A stretch of DNA of 64,000 bases. It comes from Candidatus Leptovillus gracilis (GTDB lineage Bacteria > Chloroflexota > Anaerolineae > Promineifilales > Promineifilaceae). Position numbers and translations under genes: made by a program. Location of the stretch: contig JADJXA010000025.1 of NCBI GenBank assembly GCA_016716065.1, forward strand, positions 310,001-374,000, written 5' to 3'. Under the pieces are notes generated by a model. The model did no database searches and was not told the origin of the DNA. It worked only from the letters and a program-made list of their open reading frames with translations. Below are positions 54,181-63,089 of the stretch, one piece after another. Position 1 is the first letter of the stretch. Each line of letters opens with the position of its first letter.

Positions 54181-57100
54181 GATCAGGGTGATGAGATGGG
54201 GAAAAACGCACCACCACCACCCGAAAACCGAAGCCGTCGAAGCGGAGGTCTGGCGAGTCGAAGAAGCGGGCGGCCGCGCGCGCGTAGTCCTGGGAGTGAC
54301 GCCACGAACCGCCGCGCACCACGCGGGAGGCCCCACTATCGTCTACCGCATCCTCAGCCGGGCTGTCATATTTGTTCCGACACCACTCAAACACATTGCC
54401 GCTCAGGTCATATAGGTCCAGAGCTACATTTTTGCCAGAGGGGTACAGGCCAACGGCCGTTGTCTGCCCCACACTATGCCCTTCACGAGTGTTTGCTTTA
54501 GCCGCATTAAATTCCGGCCCCCAGGGATAAATTCGTTCCTGCACGTCCTCATTCGGCCAACGGGCCGCCACCTCCCACTCATATTCATGGGGCAGGGTAA
54601 TGGTGTACTGTTTCAGGTCGCCGGTCAGCGTCTCGACCGGCAGCAGACCGTCATGCAGCTTTTGAGTTAGCCAACGGCAAAACGCCATTGCCTGATACCA
54701 ACTTACTCTCTCACGGGGATGGTTGGCATAGGGAAATTCCGGTTCGCGGAATTTCCGTTCGTTATCCGGTATGCCCTTCCACCACGCCTGGTCATCCCTG
54801 TCAGGAGCATCTACGAAACACTGAAACTGAGCATTGGTAACGGGGTAGCGTGCCAGGCGGTACGGCCGCTGAATCTTTACCTGACGCGGTTTCTCACCGC
54901 CACTCCCCTTGTTATCCCCAATCGTGTACGTTCCGGCCGGTATCTCCGCACTCCAGATAAAGTCCGGTAGTTTGATGCTGTTTTGCTCAACGACGCCAAC
55001 GCCTGGCCGGTCGTCGCCCAGGCGGGCCAACCATCGCCCTGCTTCCGCCCGCGCCTTGGGCCGCAGGACGGTTTCGGCTACCAGCGCGGCTTTGAGCCAG
55101 GCTTGCACGCGGCGGTAAACGGCCGTGAACCCTCCCGGCGTTTTCTCCCGCTCCACATGGTACTTAAAATTAGTCTCTTCCAACGCCTGGGCCGCTATCT
55201 GAACCCAGGTCGTCACTTCGGCGGTCAGCGGCATCTCTCTCGTTCCCGGCTCAAAGGGCAGCAGCGTGTTCACCAAATCCTGCACGTTCTTGGGCAGCGC
55301 CATGCTGCTGCCCGCGCTCAACAGAAACACCTCTCGCCACCAGTCCGGCTGCTTTTTCAGTCTGGCGCACAACTGCTCCAGCCCATCCGACTGGCTCAAC
55401 AAATACTGCGCCGCCAGATACTCCTGATACGTGCGGTGGGGAAAGGTAAAGACCCCTTCCCCCTTGTCCACCAGCAGCCCCGCCCGGTGCTGGATGTAGG
55501 TGATGATTTCTTCCGCCTTGCTGCCGCTGTCAAACTGGTTTACCAATGCCAGCTTCAAGGCATCGTGGCGGATTTCCACCGTGGGGCCATCCGCGCCAGC
55601 CGCCTTGCCCTGCCGTCCCTGCTGTTCATGCCCCGTAAAGGCCAACTGCGCCAGCACATCCCGTACTTCCTGCGTGGGGATGCCGGCCAGCCACAAGATA
55701 GCATCCTCCGGCACGTCGTCGCCTTGCCGGCCGTCCAGTTGGATGCGGTTCTCCCACCGAGCCAGCAGCAGACTGACCATCTGCCGGTACAGGTCGGCGC
55801 GGTTGTTGGGCAGCATGGTCTCCGGCCCGCTGCTGTCTACCTGGGCAATCAGCGTCAGCAGCAGCGGGGAGGCGGCCAACCGATTCAGATGGGGACGGGC
55901 GGCAATGGTGCGGGCCAGCCAATCTGCCCGCTGTTGGCTCTCCGCCTCATCCCAACCGCGCCGGGGTCGCATCACCCGCGTGTACCACGCCCGGCAAAAT
56001 GCCTTTATCTGCTCCGGCCCAAAAGAGGCCAGCGTCACCACCGCAAACTGGTCGTCGGGCAGCCGCCAGGTCACTTTCGGCTGCGCTTTGCCCTCGGCCG
56101 CTTTGTCAAGGTAGGCGTAGGGGCGGCTGGTGACAACAACCTGGCACTTCTTCTCCGTGGCGGCAAAATCGGCGACGGCCCCTTTGAGAATGTCCCGGCG
56201 GGCTGTGGCCTGGCGAATCTCGTCCAGGCCGTCGAAAAAGACAATGCCCGCGTCGTTGATGAGCGCATGGCGCACGCCTTCGTAGCTGTCGGCGCAGCCC
56301 CAACTGTTTAGCAGGAAAGCCAGATAGTCCCATACATCGCCGGCCGTGCCGGAACGCCCCTCGCTCGCCAACCAGTCGGCAAAGCGGCGCAAGACGATGC
56401 GCACCGGCAGCGGTGTTTTAGCCGCCGTCCAGCCGGACAACCCGGCCTCCTTCTCGCCAAGCCGCTGCCGGGCCAGTTGGGTGGTGATGTGGTTAACCAA
56501 CGTGCTTTTGCCGCCACCTGGCTCACCCAAGATGACCAACCGGGGGACGCCGGCCACGGCCTCCACGGCCGTGATGGGCAGCCTTTTTTTCTCCTGGTAG
56601 TCCATCTCCCGCTTGTGTTCTTCTGGTTCACGGCGGCGGGGCAGCAAGGGGACTACCACGTCGGCCACCGTCTCAGCGGCCGTGCGGCTGACGCCGTCCA
56701 GGTAGAGCGTGGTGAAGACGCTGGCGATGGTCAGGGCTTCGCTGGTAGCTTGACTGGCGGCCAGCACCGTCAGGTCCAGGCCACTGCATTGGGTCACCAG
56801 GGTGTCCAGATAGTGCTTTTCCCAATGGTCGGGGAAGCGAGATGGCGCGGCCGCTGGCGGAGCCAACTGGTACACATTCTGCACGCCGCTGACGACGTTG
56901 GTGGCGGTGATGGTGTCGGCCGAAATACCGACGATGTCTTTCAGGGCGATTTGCTCCAGCAGTTCCACCATGCGGGCCAGCATGGCCTTGGTCTCGGCCA
57001 ACAGTTGGGTTTGCTGCAAAAGCTGGTTGGCCTGGATGATGCCTTGCAGGGCGGTCTCGTGGGTCGCCCGCGTGAGGAACGCGCCTTCAAATTCTTGCAG

Positions 57101-57469
57101 GGCGGCGTCAAAGTCCAACGCCGGGAAGCGGTCCGGTTGATACCCGGCGCTGGCGGCCATGAATTGGAGCGCACGGCCGTTTAAGCGCCGACCATCTAAC
57201 AGGAGGACAACCTGCCCGGCCACCTGCTCGTCGGCAAAGAAGTGGGGGAAAACAACGTCCCACAGTTCGGCGTAGGCCGGGGCGTCGGCTTTGGCCCGGC
57301 GCATGAAGGCGGCAATCCCGGCGTCCAGGCAGCGACGCACGGCCGTGTCCGTTTCATCGCCGCGCCAGGTTGTTTGCAGCCAGGCGGGGATGGCCGCCAG
57401 GACGTGGGCGCTGAGTTCGGCGGCCAGGTTGCTGAGGTAGTCTCCGAGCAGGGGTGTCAGTGGCGTCAC
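54176..57469 (-). CDS. NACHT ATPase with diversified sulfatase-modifying-factor domain (DGR target 2)
   Basis: 1,097 residues from GTG 57469, preceded by GGAGAAAACAACC. Same layout as target 1, with strong identity throughout: adaptor YLSNLAAELSAHVLAAI, motif DTITATNVVSGVQNV, Walker A GEPGGGKST near 314, FFDGLDEIRQ, FPHRTYQEYLAAQYL, then the FGE-type domain (YPVTNAQFQCFVDAP, LYDLSGNVFEWC). Ala again replaces the catalytic Cys (DYARAAA). The C-terminus is VR2. High similarity to target 1 outside the VR shows a recent tandem duplication that carried the VR and its hairpin along. Confidence 0.9.
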   Translation of the reverse strand: MTPLTPLLGDYLSNLAAELSAHVLAAIPAWLQTTWRGDETDTAVRRCLDAGIAAFMRRAKADAPAYAELWDVVFPHFFADEQVAGQVVLLLDGRRLNGRALQFMAASAGYQPDRFPALDFDAALQEFEGAFLTRATHETALQGIIQANQLLQQTQLLAETKAMLARMVELLEQIALKDIVGISADTITATNVVSGVQNVYQLAPPAAAPSRFPDHWEKHYLDTLVTQCSGLDLTVLAASQATSEALTIASVFTTLYLDGVSRTAAETVADVVVPLLPRRREPEEHKREMDYQEKKRLPITAVEAVAGVPRLVILGEPGGGKSTLVNHITTQLARQRLGEKEAGLSGWTAAKTPLPVRIVLRRFADWLASEGRSGTAGDVWDYLAFLLNSWGCADSYEGVRHALINDAGIVFFDGLDEIRQATARRDILKGAVADFAATEKKCQVVVTSRPYAYLDKAAEGKAQPKVTWRLPDDQFAVVTLASFGPEQIKAFCRAWYTRVMRPRRGWDEAESQQRADWLARTIAARPHLNRLAASPLLLTLIAQVDSSGPETMLPNNRADLYRQMVSLLLARWENRIQLDGRQGDDVPEDAILWLAGIPTQEVRDVLAQLAFTGHEQQGRQGKAAGADGPTVEIRHDALKLALVNQFDSGSKAEEIITYIQHRAGLLVDKGEGVFTFPHRTYQEYLAAQYLLSQSDGLEQLCARLKKQPDWWREVFLLSAGSSMALPKNVQDLVNTLLPFEPGTREMPLTAEVTTWVQIAAQALEETNFKYHVEREKTPGGFTAVYRRVQAWLKAALVAETVLRPKARAEAGRWLARLGDDRPGVGVVEQNSIKLPDFIWSAEIPAGTYTIGDNKGSGGEKPRQVKIQRPYRLARYPVTNAQFQCFVDAPDRDDQAWWKGIPDNERKFREPEFPYANHPRERVSWYQAMAFCRWLTQKLHDGLLPVETLTGDLKQYTITLPHEYEWEVAARWPNEDVQERIYPWGPEFNAAKANTREGHSVGQTTAVGLYPSGKNVALDLYDLSGNVFEWCRNKYDSPAEDAVDDSGASRVVRGGSWRHSQDYARAAARFFDSPDLRFDGFGFRVVVVRFSPSHHPDH
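54200..54329 (-). other. DGR variable repeat VR2
   Basis: Gap-free 130-bp alignment to the TR. Most differences are at template adenines, but a few are not (an altered GAC-to-TCG codon region and a C-to-G near the 5' end of the repeat). It was diversified in the past and has also drifted or been mispaired. Confidence 0.9.
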
Positions 57470-57511
57470 GGTTGTTTTCTCCAGGAATGTTTAGCGCATG
57501 AAAACGGGCCA

Positions 57512-57600
57512 ATTGCAAAATTTTTGCGGATCGCGCTATCGCGCGAAGAGGGCGGGACCCCCTACCGGTCGCCCGCCAAGAACAGAGGTCAGTGACCTTG
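57512..57600 (-). repeat. VR-downstream hairpin element E3
   Basis: As E2 but with the small hairpin loop inverted (TCGCGC-TATC-GCGCGA instead of GATA) and GGGACCCCCTACCGG. A loop flip with preserved arms implies recombination or selection on the stem rather than on the sequence. Confidence 0.85.
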
Positions 57601-60600
57601 ATGAGATGGGGAAAAACGCACCACCACCACCCGAAACCCGAAGTCGCCGACGCGGCCGTCAGGCAGGAAGTAGCGGTAGGCCGCGCGCGCGTAGTCCTGG
57701 CCGAGACGCCACGAACCGCCGCGCAGCACGCGGGAGTTGCCTCCCGCTGCCATGTTTTCACGGCCGTCACCTGCCTTATAGGGATACGACTCGTACACAC
57801 TGCGCGTCCACTCCCACACATTGCCGCTCATATCCAACACCCCATACGGACTGGCTCCTTCAGGGAAGATGCCTACCGGCGTCGTCGAGCCTAGACCTAA
57901 TTCGCCCGTATTACAGCGCAGCCGGTCAAAGGTATCCCCCCACGGATATTCTCGCGCATCTTTGTCTCCCCGCGCCGCCTTCTCCCACTCCGCTTCACTG
58001 GGCAGGGTGATGGATTTGCCCGTGACCTGGCTCAACCAGGCGCAGTAGGCAACGGCGTCATGCCAATCTACATTGACGACGGGATGGCTTTCTAAGCCTT
58101 TGGGGATACGGCCGTCCGACCAATGCTGTGGCGCAGGCCGGCCGGTAGCCGCCACAAACAACTGATATTGGGCATTGGTAATGGGCACACGGGCAATGGC
58201 ATAAGTCGGTAAGTTGACACGATGAACAGGCGCATCACTTTTCCGTTTGCTTCCCATCGTAAACTCCCCGGCGGGAATTTCCACCCACTCCGGTTCACCA
58301 TAGGGCGGCGTCCAGAACCCCTGGCCGGTAAACCCACCCAATCGCCCCAGCGCCGTGGCCGCCGCAATTTTGCGCTGGACCAACTCCTGCTTCAATCTCT
58401 GCGCATCAAATTTCGGCCGTGCCGTTGGTTCAACTGGATGGATTTCTGCCCCGCGCCAGAACTTCTCCAAACGTGACTGCGGCTTAACTTGGGGTTTGGG
58501 TTCCGGTACAGACTGCCGCTTTTTGATTTCCGCATCAACATCCAGGCCAATATCAGCCTGCAATCGAGTACGTATCTCGCTTTCCAGGTCGCCACTCACC
58601 CGTGTATTGCCTACATCCCGTAAGCAATCGGCCGCTAAAACCAGGTTGTGGTATGGCTCTGGCTCCTCTTGTTGATTGGCAATGGCCTGTATGAGCGTGG
58701 TAGGGCGTTGCCGGCTGTTCAGGCTCAGGTGCCCTGCCTCCAGCAAAATCACCTCCCGCCACCACGCTTCGCCGCTGTGGGACAGCGTGTAGGCCACGTA
58801 ATCATCCAATGCGGCCACGGCCAATGCCACCAGGTATTCCTGAAACGTCAGGTGGGAGAAGCTGTACACCCCATCCCCCCTCGCTACCAGCAGGCCGGTG
58901 CGCTCCTCTATCACCCGCAAAAAGCGGCGCGTCGCCTTGTCTGCCTGGCTGTCGTCGGTCACCAACGGCCGGAACAACTGGCGCAGCAGCGTTTGCAGGG
59001 CGTCGGCCTCTATCTCTTTCAGCCCCTGCTCGTGCATATGCAGGGCCACGCTTTGCAGCAGCAGGCGGCGGTCGGTGGCGTCAAACGGCCGGTCGGGCAG
59101 GATGGGCTGTTCCAACAGCACGCCCCGCGCCTCATCCCACTTGCCTAGCAGCACCTCCACCGCTTCGGCGTACAGTTCGGCGCGGCGGTCGGGCAGCTTC
59201 ACCCGGTCACGATGCACCAGGGCAATCACCGTCAGCATCAGCGGGTTAATCGCCAGTTCCCGGATGCGCTCGTTGCCGCGTATGGCCGCCAGCAGTTGTG
59301 TCGTCTGCCGCTCGGCCTCGTGTTCGGCGCTTGGCCCCGGCCCCATCTGTCCAATCCACACCAGGCGGTGCCAGTAGCGCAAAAACTGTTCCACGTCGGC
59401 CAGGCTGAACTCCTGCACTGTCGTGGTAGTGTAGCCTTCCCCCAGCCGCGCCGCTCCCTCGTAGCCCACAATGCGGCTGGTAACGACGTAGCGACAGGCG
59501 GGATAGGCTTGCGTGAAACGCTCCACCAGCCGGGCCACGCGGCGGCGCAGGTCGGCGCCCGGCACTTCGTCCAGCCCATCCAGCAGAACCACGGCCTGCC
59601 CTTGCGCCAGGTAGGGGTCAAAGAAATTCAGGGGCACGTCTATGCGCTCGTTCGCCAGGTAGCGGCGCAGGAACTCCAGCAGCAGCCGCGGCCCTTCGGT
59701 GCTTTCTTCGCTGTGGTCTTTGAGAAACGCCCCAATCTGGCGCAGGGGGAGCAGGATGGGCAGGCAGCCACGTTCAGGCAGCCCCAACAGACGATGAATC
59801 GCCCCTTCTGAACTGTCCTGACTGCCGTCTGGCCCGGCTTTGTCACGGCCGTAAATCAAGGCCAGGTAACGCAGCAGGGTAGTCTTGCCGCTGCCGGGGT
59901 CGCCCAAGACCACCAGCCGCCGGTGGCCGGCCAGCGCTTCGTTGACGCTGACGGTGACCACTTCGGTGACTGTCTCGCGGGCCGCGAAATGGGCGCGGCG
60001 CCGTTCGCCGGGGGCCAGTTGCGCTTCCTGCGCCAGCCAGCGCTCCTCGGCGGAGACAGTGCGCTGCTGGGTGGCCCGCAAGGTGATGTAGATTTGCTCC
60101 AGTTCGATGTGAACCAGCCGGCCGCCGGAGCGGACACCCTGAAGCTGCAAGTAGCGGTTATGGGCGATGATGTGGGTCAGGTAGCGGTCTACGGCCGAGT
60201 CCCGATTCAAGGCCGGGGTATCGGCCGGTTGGTCGGCGTTGTTCATCACCAGGGTCGCGCCGGACTCTACAGTGACGACGACCTTCTGGCCGGGGATAAT
60301 GTCGCCGCCAACGTCACCGCCAACATGGACACCGCGTTCACCGACGGCGATTGCGCCATCCCCCTGAGCGATGGCGCCGCTGCCGGTGAGAAACGCCTCG
60401 TAATAGGCAACGTTACCTAATTGGGTCAGTTCAGAACGCAGAAGTTGTCGAAATCGGTCGTGGGATTTTTCGGGCAAAGCGTTTTGGGCTGTTGGCAGAG
60501 CATTGAGGGCCGCGAGAATAGCGTCGAGTGTGTGGCGCAGTTCCGTGTTGACCACTGCCTGCTGCGATATCCAGGTACTCACGTCGGTTTCCGTGGGTGG

Positions 60601-60864
60601 CGTAGCCTGGTTTTTCCAGGCTTCTAGCTGGCTGGTAATGAGTTTTGCGCCTACGCCGGTGGCCGTACTGTAGAGGGTGACAAATACTGGCGCAAGCTGA
60701 CCGGTGGTAACGGCCGTTTCCACCAACGGCCATAGGGACAGACCCGACACGGTGCCATAGACAAAATAAGGCAACTTTGCCTTGCTGTGCAGGCTTAACC
60801 AGTGATTGATTTGCTGCAATTTCTGGGCAGCCTGATCGCGCCAGATTTCCAGGTTGAAGTCCAC
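57589..60864 (-). CDS. NACHT ATPase with sulfatase-modifying-factor domain, divergent N-terminus (DGR target 3)
   Basis: 1,091 residues. The first 180 residues differ from the other targets: a hydrophobic, possibly membrane-associated segment (YFVYGTVSGLSLWPLVETAV), then the glycine motif LTGSGAIAQGDGAIAVGERG, as in the small coiled-coil proteins. NACHT Walker A GDPGSGKTT near 317 and LLDGLDEVPG; a helical arm with FSHLTFQEYLVAL. The C-terminal FGE-type domain (IPAGEFTMGSKRK, ARVPITNAQYQLFV, LPSEAEWEKAARG, VLDMSGNVWEWTR) is closer to canonical FGE. Its equivalent of the catalytic Cys is Ala (DYARAAY). It ends in VR3. Confidence 0.9.
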   Translation of the reverse strand: MDFNLEIWRDQAAQKLQQINHWLSLHSKAKLPYFVYGTVSGLSLWPLVETAVTTGQLAPVFVTLYSTATGVGAKLITSQLEAWKNQATPPTETDVSTWISQQAVVNTELRHTLDAILAALNALPTAQNALPEKSHDRFRQLLRSELTQLGNVAYYEAFLTGSGAIAQGDGAIAVGERGVHVGGDVGGDIIPGQKVVVTVESGATLVMNNADQPADTPALNRDSAVDRYLTHIIAHNRYLQLQGVRSGGRLVHIELEQIYITLRATQQRTVSAEERWLAQEAQLAPGERRRAHFAARETVTEVVTVSVNEALAGHRRLVVLGDPGSGKTTLLRYLALIYGRDKAGPDGSQDSSEGAIHRLLGLPERGCLPILLPLRQIGAFLKDHSEESTEGPRLLLEFLRRYLANERIDVPLNFFDPYLAQGQAVVLLDGLDEVPGADLRRRVARLVERFTQAYPACRYVVTSRIVGYEGAARLGEGYTTTTVQEFSLADVEQFLRYWHRLVWIGQMGPGPSAEHEAERQTTQLLAAIRGNERIRELAINPLMLTVIALVHRDRVKLPDRRAELYAEAVEVLLGKWDEARGVLLEQPILPDRPFDATDRRLLLQSVALHMHEQGLKEIEADALQTLLRQLFRPLVTDDSQADKATRRFLRVIEERTGLLVARGDGVYSFSHLTFQEYLVALAVAALDDYVAYTLSHSGEAWWREVILLEAGHLSLNSRQRPTTLIQAIANQQEEPEPYHNLVLAADCLRDVGNTRVSGDLESEIRTRLQADIGLDVDAEIKKRQSVPEPKPQVKPQSRLEKFWRGAEIHPVEPTARPKFDAQRLKQELVQRKIAAATALGRLGGFTGQGFWTPPYGEPEWVEIPAGEFTMGSKRKSDAPVHRVNLPTYAIARVPITNAQYQLFVAATGRPAPQHWSDGRIPKGLESHPVVNVDWHDAVAYCAWLSQVTGKSITLPSEAEWEKAARGDKDAREYPWGDTFDRLRCNTGELGLGSTTPVGIFPEGASPYGVLDMSGNVWEWTRSVYESYPYKAGDGRENMAAGGNSRVLRGGSWRLGQDYARAAYRYFLPDGRVGDFGFRVVVVRFSPSHQGH
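57610..57736 (-). other. DGR variable repeat VR3
   Basis: About 127 bp, one codon shorter than the TR, with the same anchors (CACCACCACCCGAAA, CACGCGGGAGTTGCC). Differences are frequent at template adenines. The missing codon means it was either written from another template or has since diverged. Confidence 0.8.
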
Positions 60865-61101
60865 TTTTCACCCCCGGTTTGTTGGTGTTTGCACTGTTGG
60901 GGAAATGATACCAGAAATAGACGTAGACTGGCAGATTTCGGCCCGACTTTATCAAAAGCGATCAACACGACGCAGATGGTTAACGGCCGTTACTCAGGTC
61001 ATTGAAGTGGGTGGGCAACAATCCGCAATTTCCGCGCCAACGAGGTGGGCAACACGGCCGTCTCTGAGGTAACATACAGTCGTGCAGAAGAACCCGTACC
61101 C

Positions 61102-61350
61102 ATGAAAACCGCCCACCACCCCGACACCCACCAGCCCCTCACGGCCACCGCCGACGCCCCACCCCAGGCCATTTGCCCCCACTGCGGCGGCCCTGTCACC
61201 CTGCGCTGCCGCCACCGCATGAACGGCACGGCCGTTTACTTCTGGCGACACATGGATAACCAAAGCCGGGCGTGCAGCAGCCGCACCCACGCCGCCCAAC
61301 TCAAATCCACCCCCACCGCTTCGCCCGCCAGAGCCCGCCGCAGGCGGTAG
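61102..61350 (+). CDS. Small zinc-ribbon-like protein
   Basis: 82 residues from MKTAHHPDTHQ. ICPHCGGPVTLRCRHRMNGT and the following WRHMDNQSRACSS give a Cys/His-rich segment (C-x2-C ... C-x-H ... H ... C) that could bind one zinc. The C-terminus is basic (SPARARRRR). No family is assigned. It is divergent from the DGR target array and convergent with the gene at 61486. No clear Shine-Dalgarno sequence precedes the ATG. Confidence 0.45.
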   Translation: MKTAHHPDTHQPLTATADAPPQAICPHCGGPVTLRCRHRMNGTAVYFWRHMDNQSRACSSRTHAAQLKSTPTASPARARRRR

Positions 61351-61436
61351 GCCCCCATCAACCCACTCCCCATTCCACACTCATAGCCCCTCCGGCGAGG
61401 AGGTCGCCACCCCAACCCCACAAAAAAGAAAAAAAA

Positions 61437-61466
61437 GAAGGCCAGGCGGGTAACCGCCTGACCTTC
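61437..61466 (-). terminator. Rho-independent terminator (minus strand)
   Basis: AAGGCCAGGCGG / CCGCCTGACCTT around GTAA with one mismatch. Leftward it is followed by CTTCTTTTTTTTCTTTTTT. It terminates the gene ending at 61486. Confidence 0.85.
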
Positions 61467-61485
61467 TCTCTCTCACACCCTGCGC

Positions 61486-62607
61486 CTAAATCACGCCAAA
61501 CATCACCTGCCGCGACTCGTTGATACGCCCCAGGTTGCCCGTCGCCTCCGCCAGGAAACCAGTCAGCTTGCGCTCCAACTCCAGCGACCGCTCCCAGAGC
61601 TTCTCCTTCGTCAACTGCCCGGCCGGACCGAGATGCACCTGCCGGGAGCAGATACGGCCGTTCACCCGCCGCCCTTTCTGCAATGCCGCCACCATCTTGC
61701 CCGGCTTCCGCCGGTCCTGCCGGTAGGTGATGGTGTAAATGCCATGCGGGAAGACCACTATCTTGCGCTGCGCCAGCTTCAACCAGCCTTCGCTCAGCGT
61801 CTCAAACCACTGCACCCGCATCTCGCCCCGCAGCCGGATGACCTCCCGCCCCATCAGGGACATCTCCGCGAAAGGCAGCAGGAAATCGTGGCGGTACTCC
61901 TGGTAAATCTTGACCAGCGAATCCCACTCCAGGTCGCCAACGGCCGCCGACACCTCCTCCCAGAGATGACCGGTCAGCCGCAGGGCCAAGATGAGCGCGC
62001 CACGGTACATCTGCTCCGGATACCAGCGTTCGCTGCTCATGCCCACCAGGGTGATGAGCAGGTCGCGGAAGAGGTCGGCCACCTCCGGCGGCGGTCCCTC
62101 TTCCCGGTTCAGCACCGCCCACTCCACCGGACGGGGGACCATGTCCCAGTCGTGCGCCTGCCGCAGCCGCCAGGACAGGTTGTCGTCGCCGGTCTCGTCG
62201 TCGGCGTCTATGCTGGTGATTGTGTCCACCAGGGTGTAGTCGCGGGCGACCAACGATTTCCAGCCGCCGTTCAGCCCGCGCACGTGGACCCAGCCGTAGT
62301 TCTTCAAGGCGGTACGGGCGCAGACGTAGGCGTAGGACAGCGGTTGGTCGCTGTTTTCCAGGAAGGCCAACAGCGCCGTCTGGGTCATGTCCGACCAGTG
62401 GGTGCGCCACTCAGGGCCGTTGAACCCATACTGCTGCCCCAACTCCCGCGCCAGCCCGCCAGCCCGCTGCCGCAACTCAGCCAGTTCTATCTCGCGCACC
62501 ATCGGCCCGCCACCACCGCCGTCCACCGCCACAACGGGCAGGGAGGTTGTTTCCAATACATCTACCACTTGTGTCTGACGTGTTTCTAGATTAGAATGCG
62601 TATACAT
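61486..62607 (-). CDS. Sigma-factor-like or element DNA-binding protein of unknown function
   Basis: 373 residues from MYTHSNLETRQ, chosen because AGGAGGG precedes ATG 62607; a TTG at 62637 would add ten residues without a ribosome site. The segment HWSDMTQTALLAFLENSDQP-LSYAYVCARTALKNYGW resembles sigma-70 region 2 helices, and WEEVSAAVGDLEWDSLVKIYQEY could be a region-4-like helix pair. The C-terminal 100 residues are basic (YTITYRQDRRKPGKMVAALQ). A remote sigma or recombination-directionality role is only suggested. It belongs to the backbone outside the defence block. Confidence 0.6.
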   Translation of the reverse strand: MYTHSNLETRQTQVVDVLETTSLPVVAVDGGGGGPMVREIELAELRQRAGGLARELGQQYGFNGPEWRTHWSDMTQTALLAFLENSDQPLSYAYVCARTALKNYGWVHVRGLNGGWKSLVARDYTLVDTITSIDADDETGDDNLSWRLRQAHDWDMVPRPVEWAVLNREEGPPPEVADLFRDLLITLVGMSSERWYPEQMYRGALILALRLTGHLWEEVSAAVGDLEWDSLVKIYQEYRHDFLLPFAEMSLMGREVIRLRGEMRVQWFETLSEGWLKLAQRKIVVFPHGIYTITYRQDRRKPGKMVAALQKGRRVNGRICSRQVHLGPAGQLTKEKLWERSLELERKLTGFLAEATGNLGRINESRQVMFGVI

Positions 62608-62638
62608 TTGGTTCGGCCCTCCTATGGCCGTAGACAAT

Positions 62639-62670
62639 GAAGCCGGTTGAGCTGCTACTCAACCGGCTTC
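62639..62670 (-). terminator. Hairpin terminator between backbone genes
   Basis: A perfect 13-bp stem GAAGCCGGTTGAG / CTCAACCGGCTTC around CTGCTA. It ends the transcript of the 65-residue gene to its right. Between them 62717-62775 is a CTCCCCGT-type tandem tract. Confidence 0.75.
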
Positions 62671-62716
62671 TCCCATTTCTCCGACCGGACACCCCGGCCA
62701 GACCAATAAACACCCA

Positions 62717-62775
62717 CTACGCTCCCCGTCTCCCCCTCTCCCCGTCTCCCGCTCTCCCAGTCTCCCAGTCTCTCC
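62717..62775. repeat. Pyrimidine 7-8-mer tandem tract
   Basis: Successive CTCCCCGT, CTCCCCCT, CTCCCAGT and CTCCATCT units, the same sequence family as 2965-3012. It sits between the stop of the 65-residue gene and its terminator. Confidence 0.7.
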
Positions 62776-62781
62776 ATCTCC

Positions 62782-62979
62782 TCACGGGGTCGGCGACGAA
62801 AAATCATGCCCTTGCTCGCGCAAGACGCGCAGGGCCGTGCCCCAGGCATCGAGCGCCTGGTCGCTCTGGTGCGGTTCCCACTGCGGCTGAGGCGCCGCCT
62901 TCTTGGGACGCCGCTCACCCGGCACACGCCGTTGGTTGGGTTGGAGATAAATCGCTTTCTGTGGGTCTGGTTTGTTCAT
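62782..62979 (-). CDS. Small basic protein of the element backbone
   Basis: 65 residues (MNKPDPQKAIYLQPNQRRVPGERRPKKAAPQPQWEPHQSDQALDAWGTALRVLREQG). The first half is basic and proline-rich, presumably disordered; the second half is one helix. GGAGGAACTC ahead of the ATG is a strong ribosome site, which is the main reason to accept the gene. Function unknown. Confidence 0.6.
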   Translation of the reverse strand: MNKPDPQKAIYLQPNQRRVPGERRPKKAAPQPQWEPHQSDQALDAWGTALRVLREQGHDFSSPTP

Positions 62980-62999
62980 GAGTTCCTCCTCTGGAACGC

Positions 63000-63032
63000 A
63001 AGAGAGGCAGCCCGCGATGGACTGCCTCTCTT
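63000..63032 (-). terminator. Hairpin terminator
   Basis: Arms AAGAGAGGCAG and CTGCCTCTCTT (11 bp, perfect) around an 11-base loop, downstream of the gene ending at 63090. It has few T residues on the leftward side, so it may need help or act as a processing or stability hairpin. Confidence 0.65.
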
Positions 63033-63089
63033 CCTATATATATGGGGTATGTTTAGATGGGTGGCCTGACGGCCGTTAACCTACAATGG

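Noticed and set aside
54983..56311. 442-codon plus-strand ORF opposite target 2
   Set aside because: Shadow of the NACHT gene; a similar shadow exists opposite target 1 because the genes are paralogous.
60854..61072. Short plus-strand ORF between target 3 and the zinc-ribbon gene
   Set aside because: No ribosome site, overlaps the target 3 start, and later codons derive from ACGGCCGT-rich intergenic sequence.
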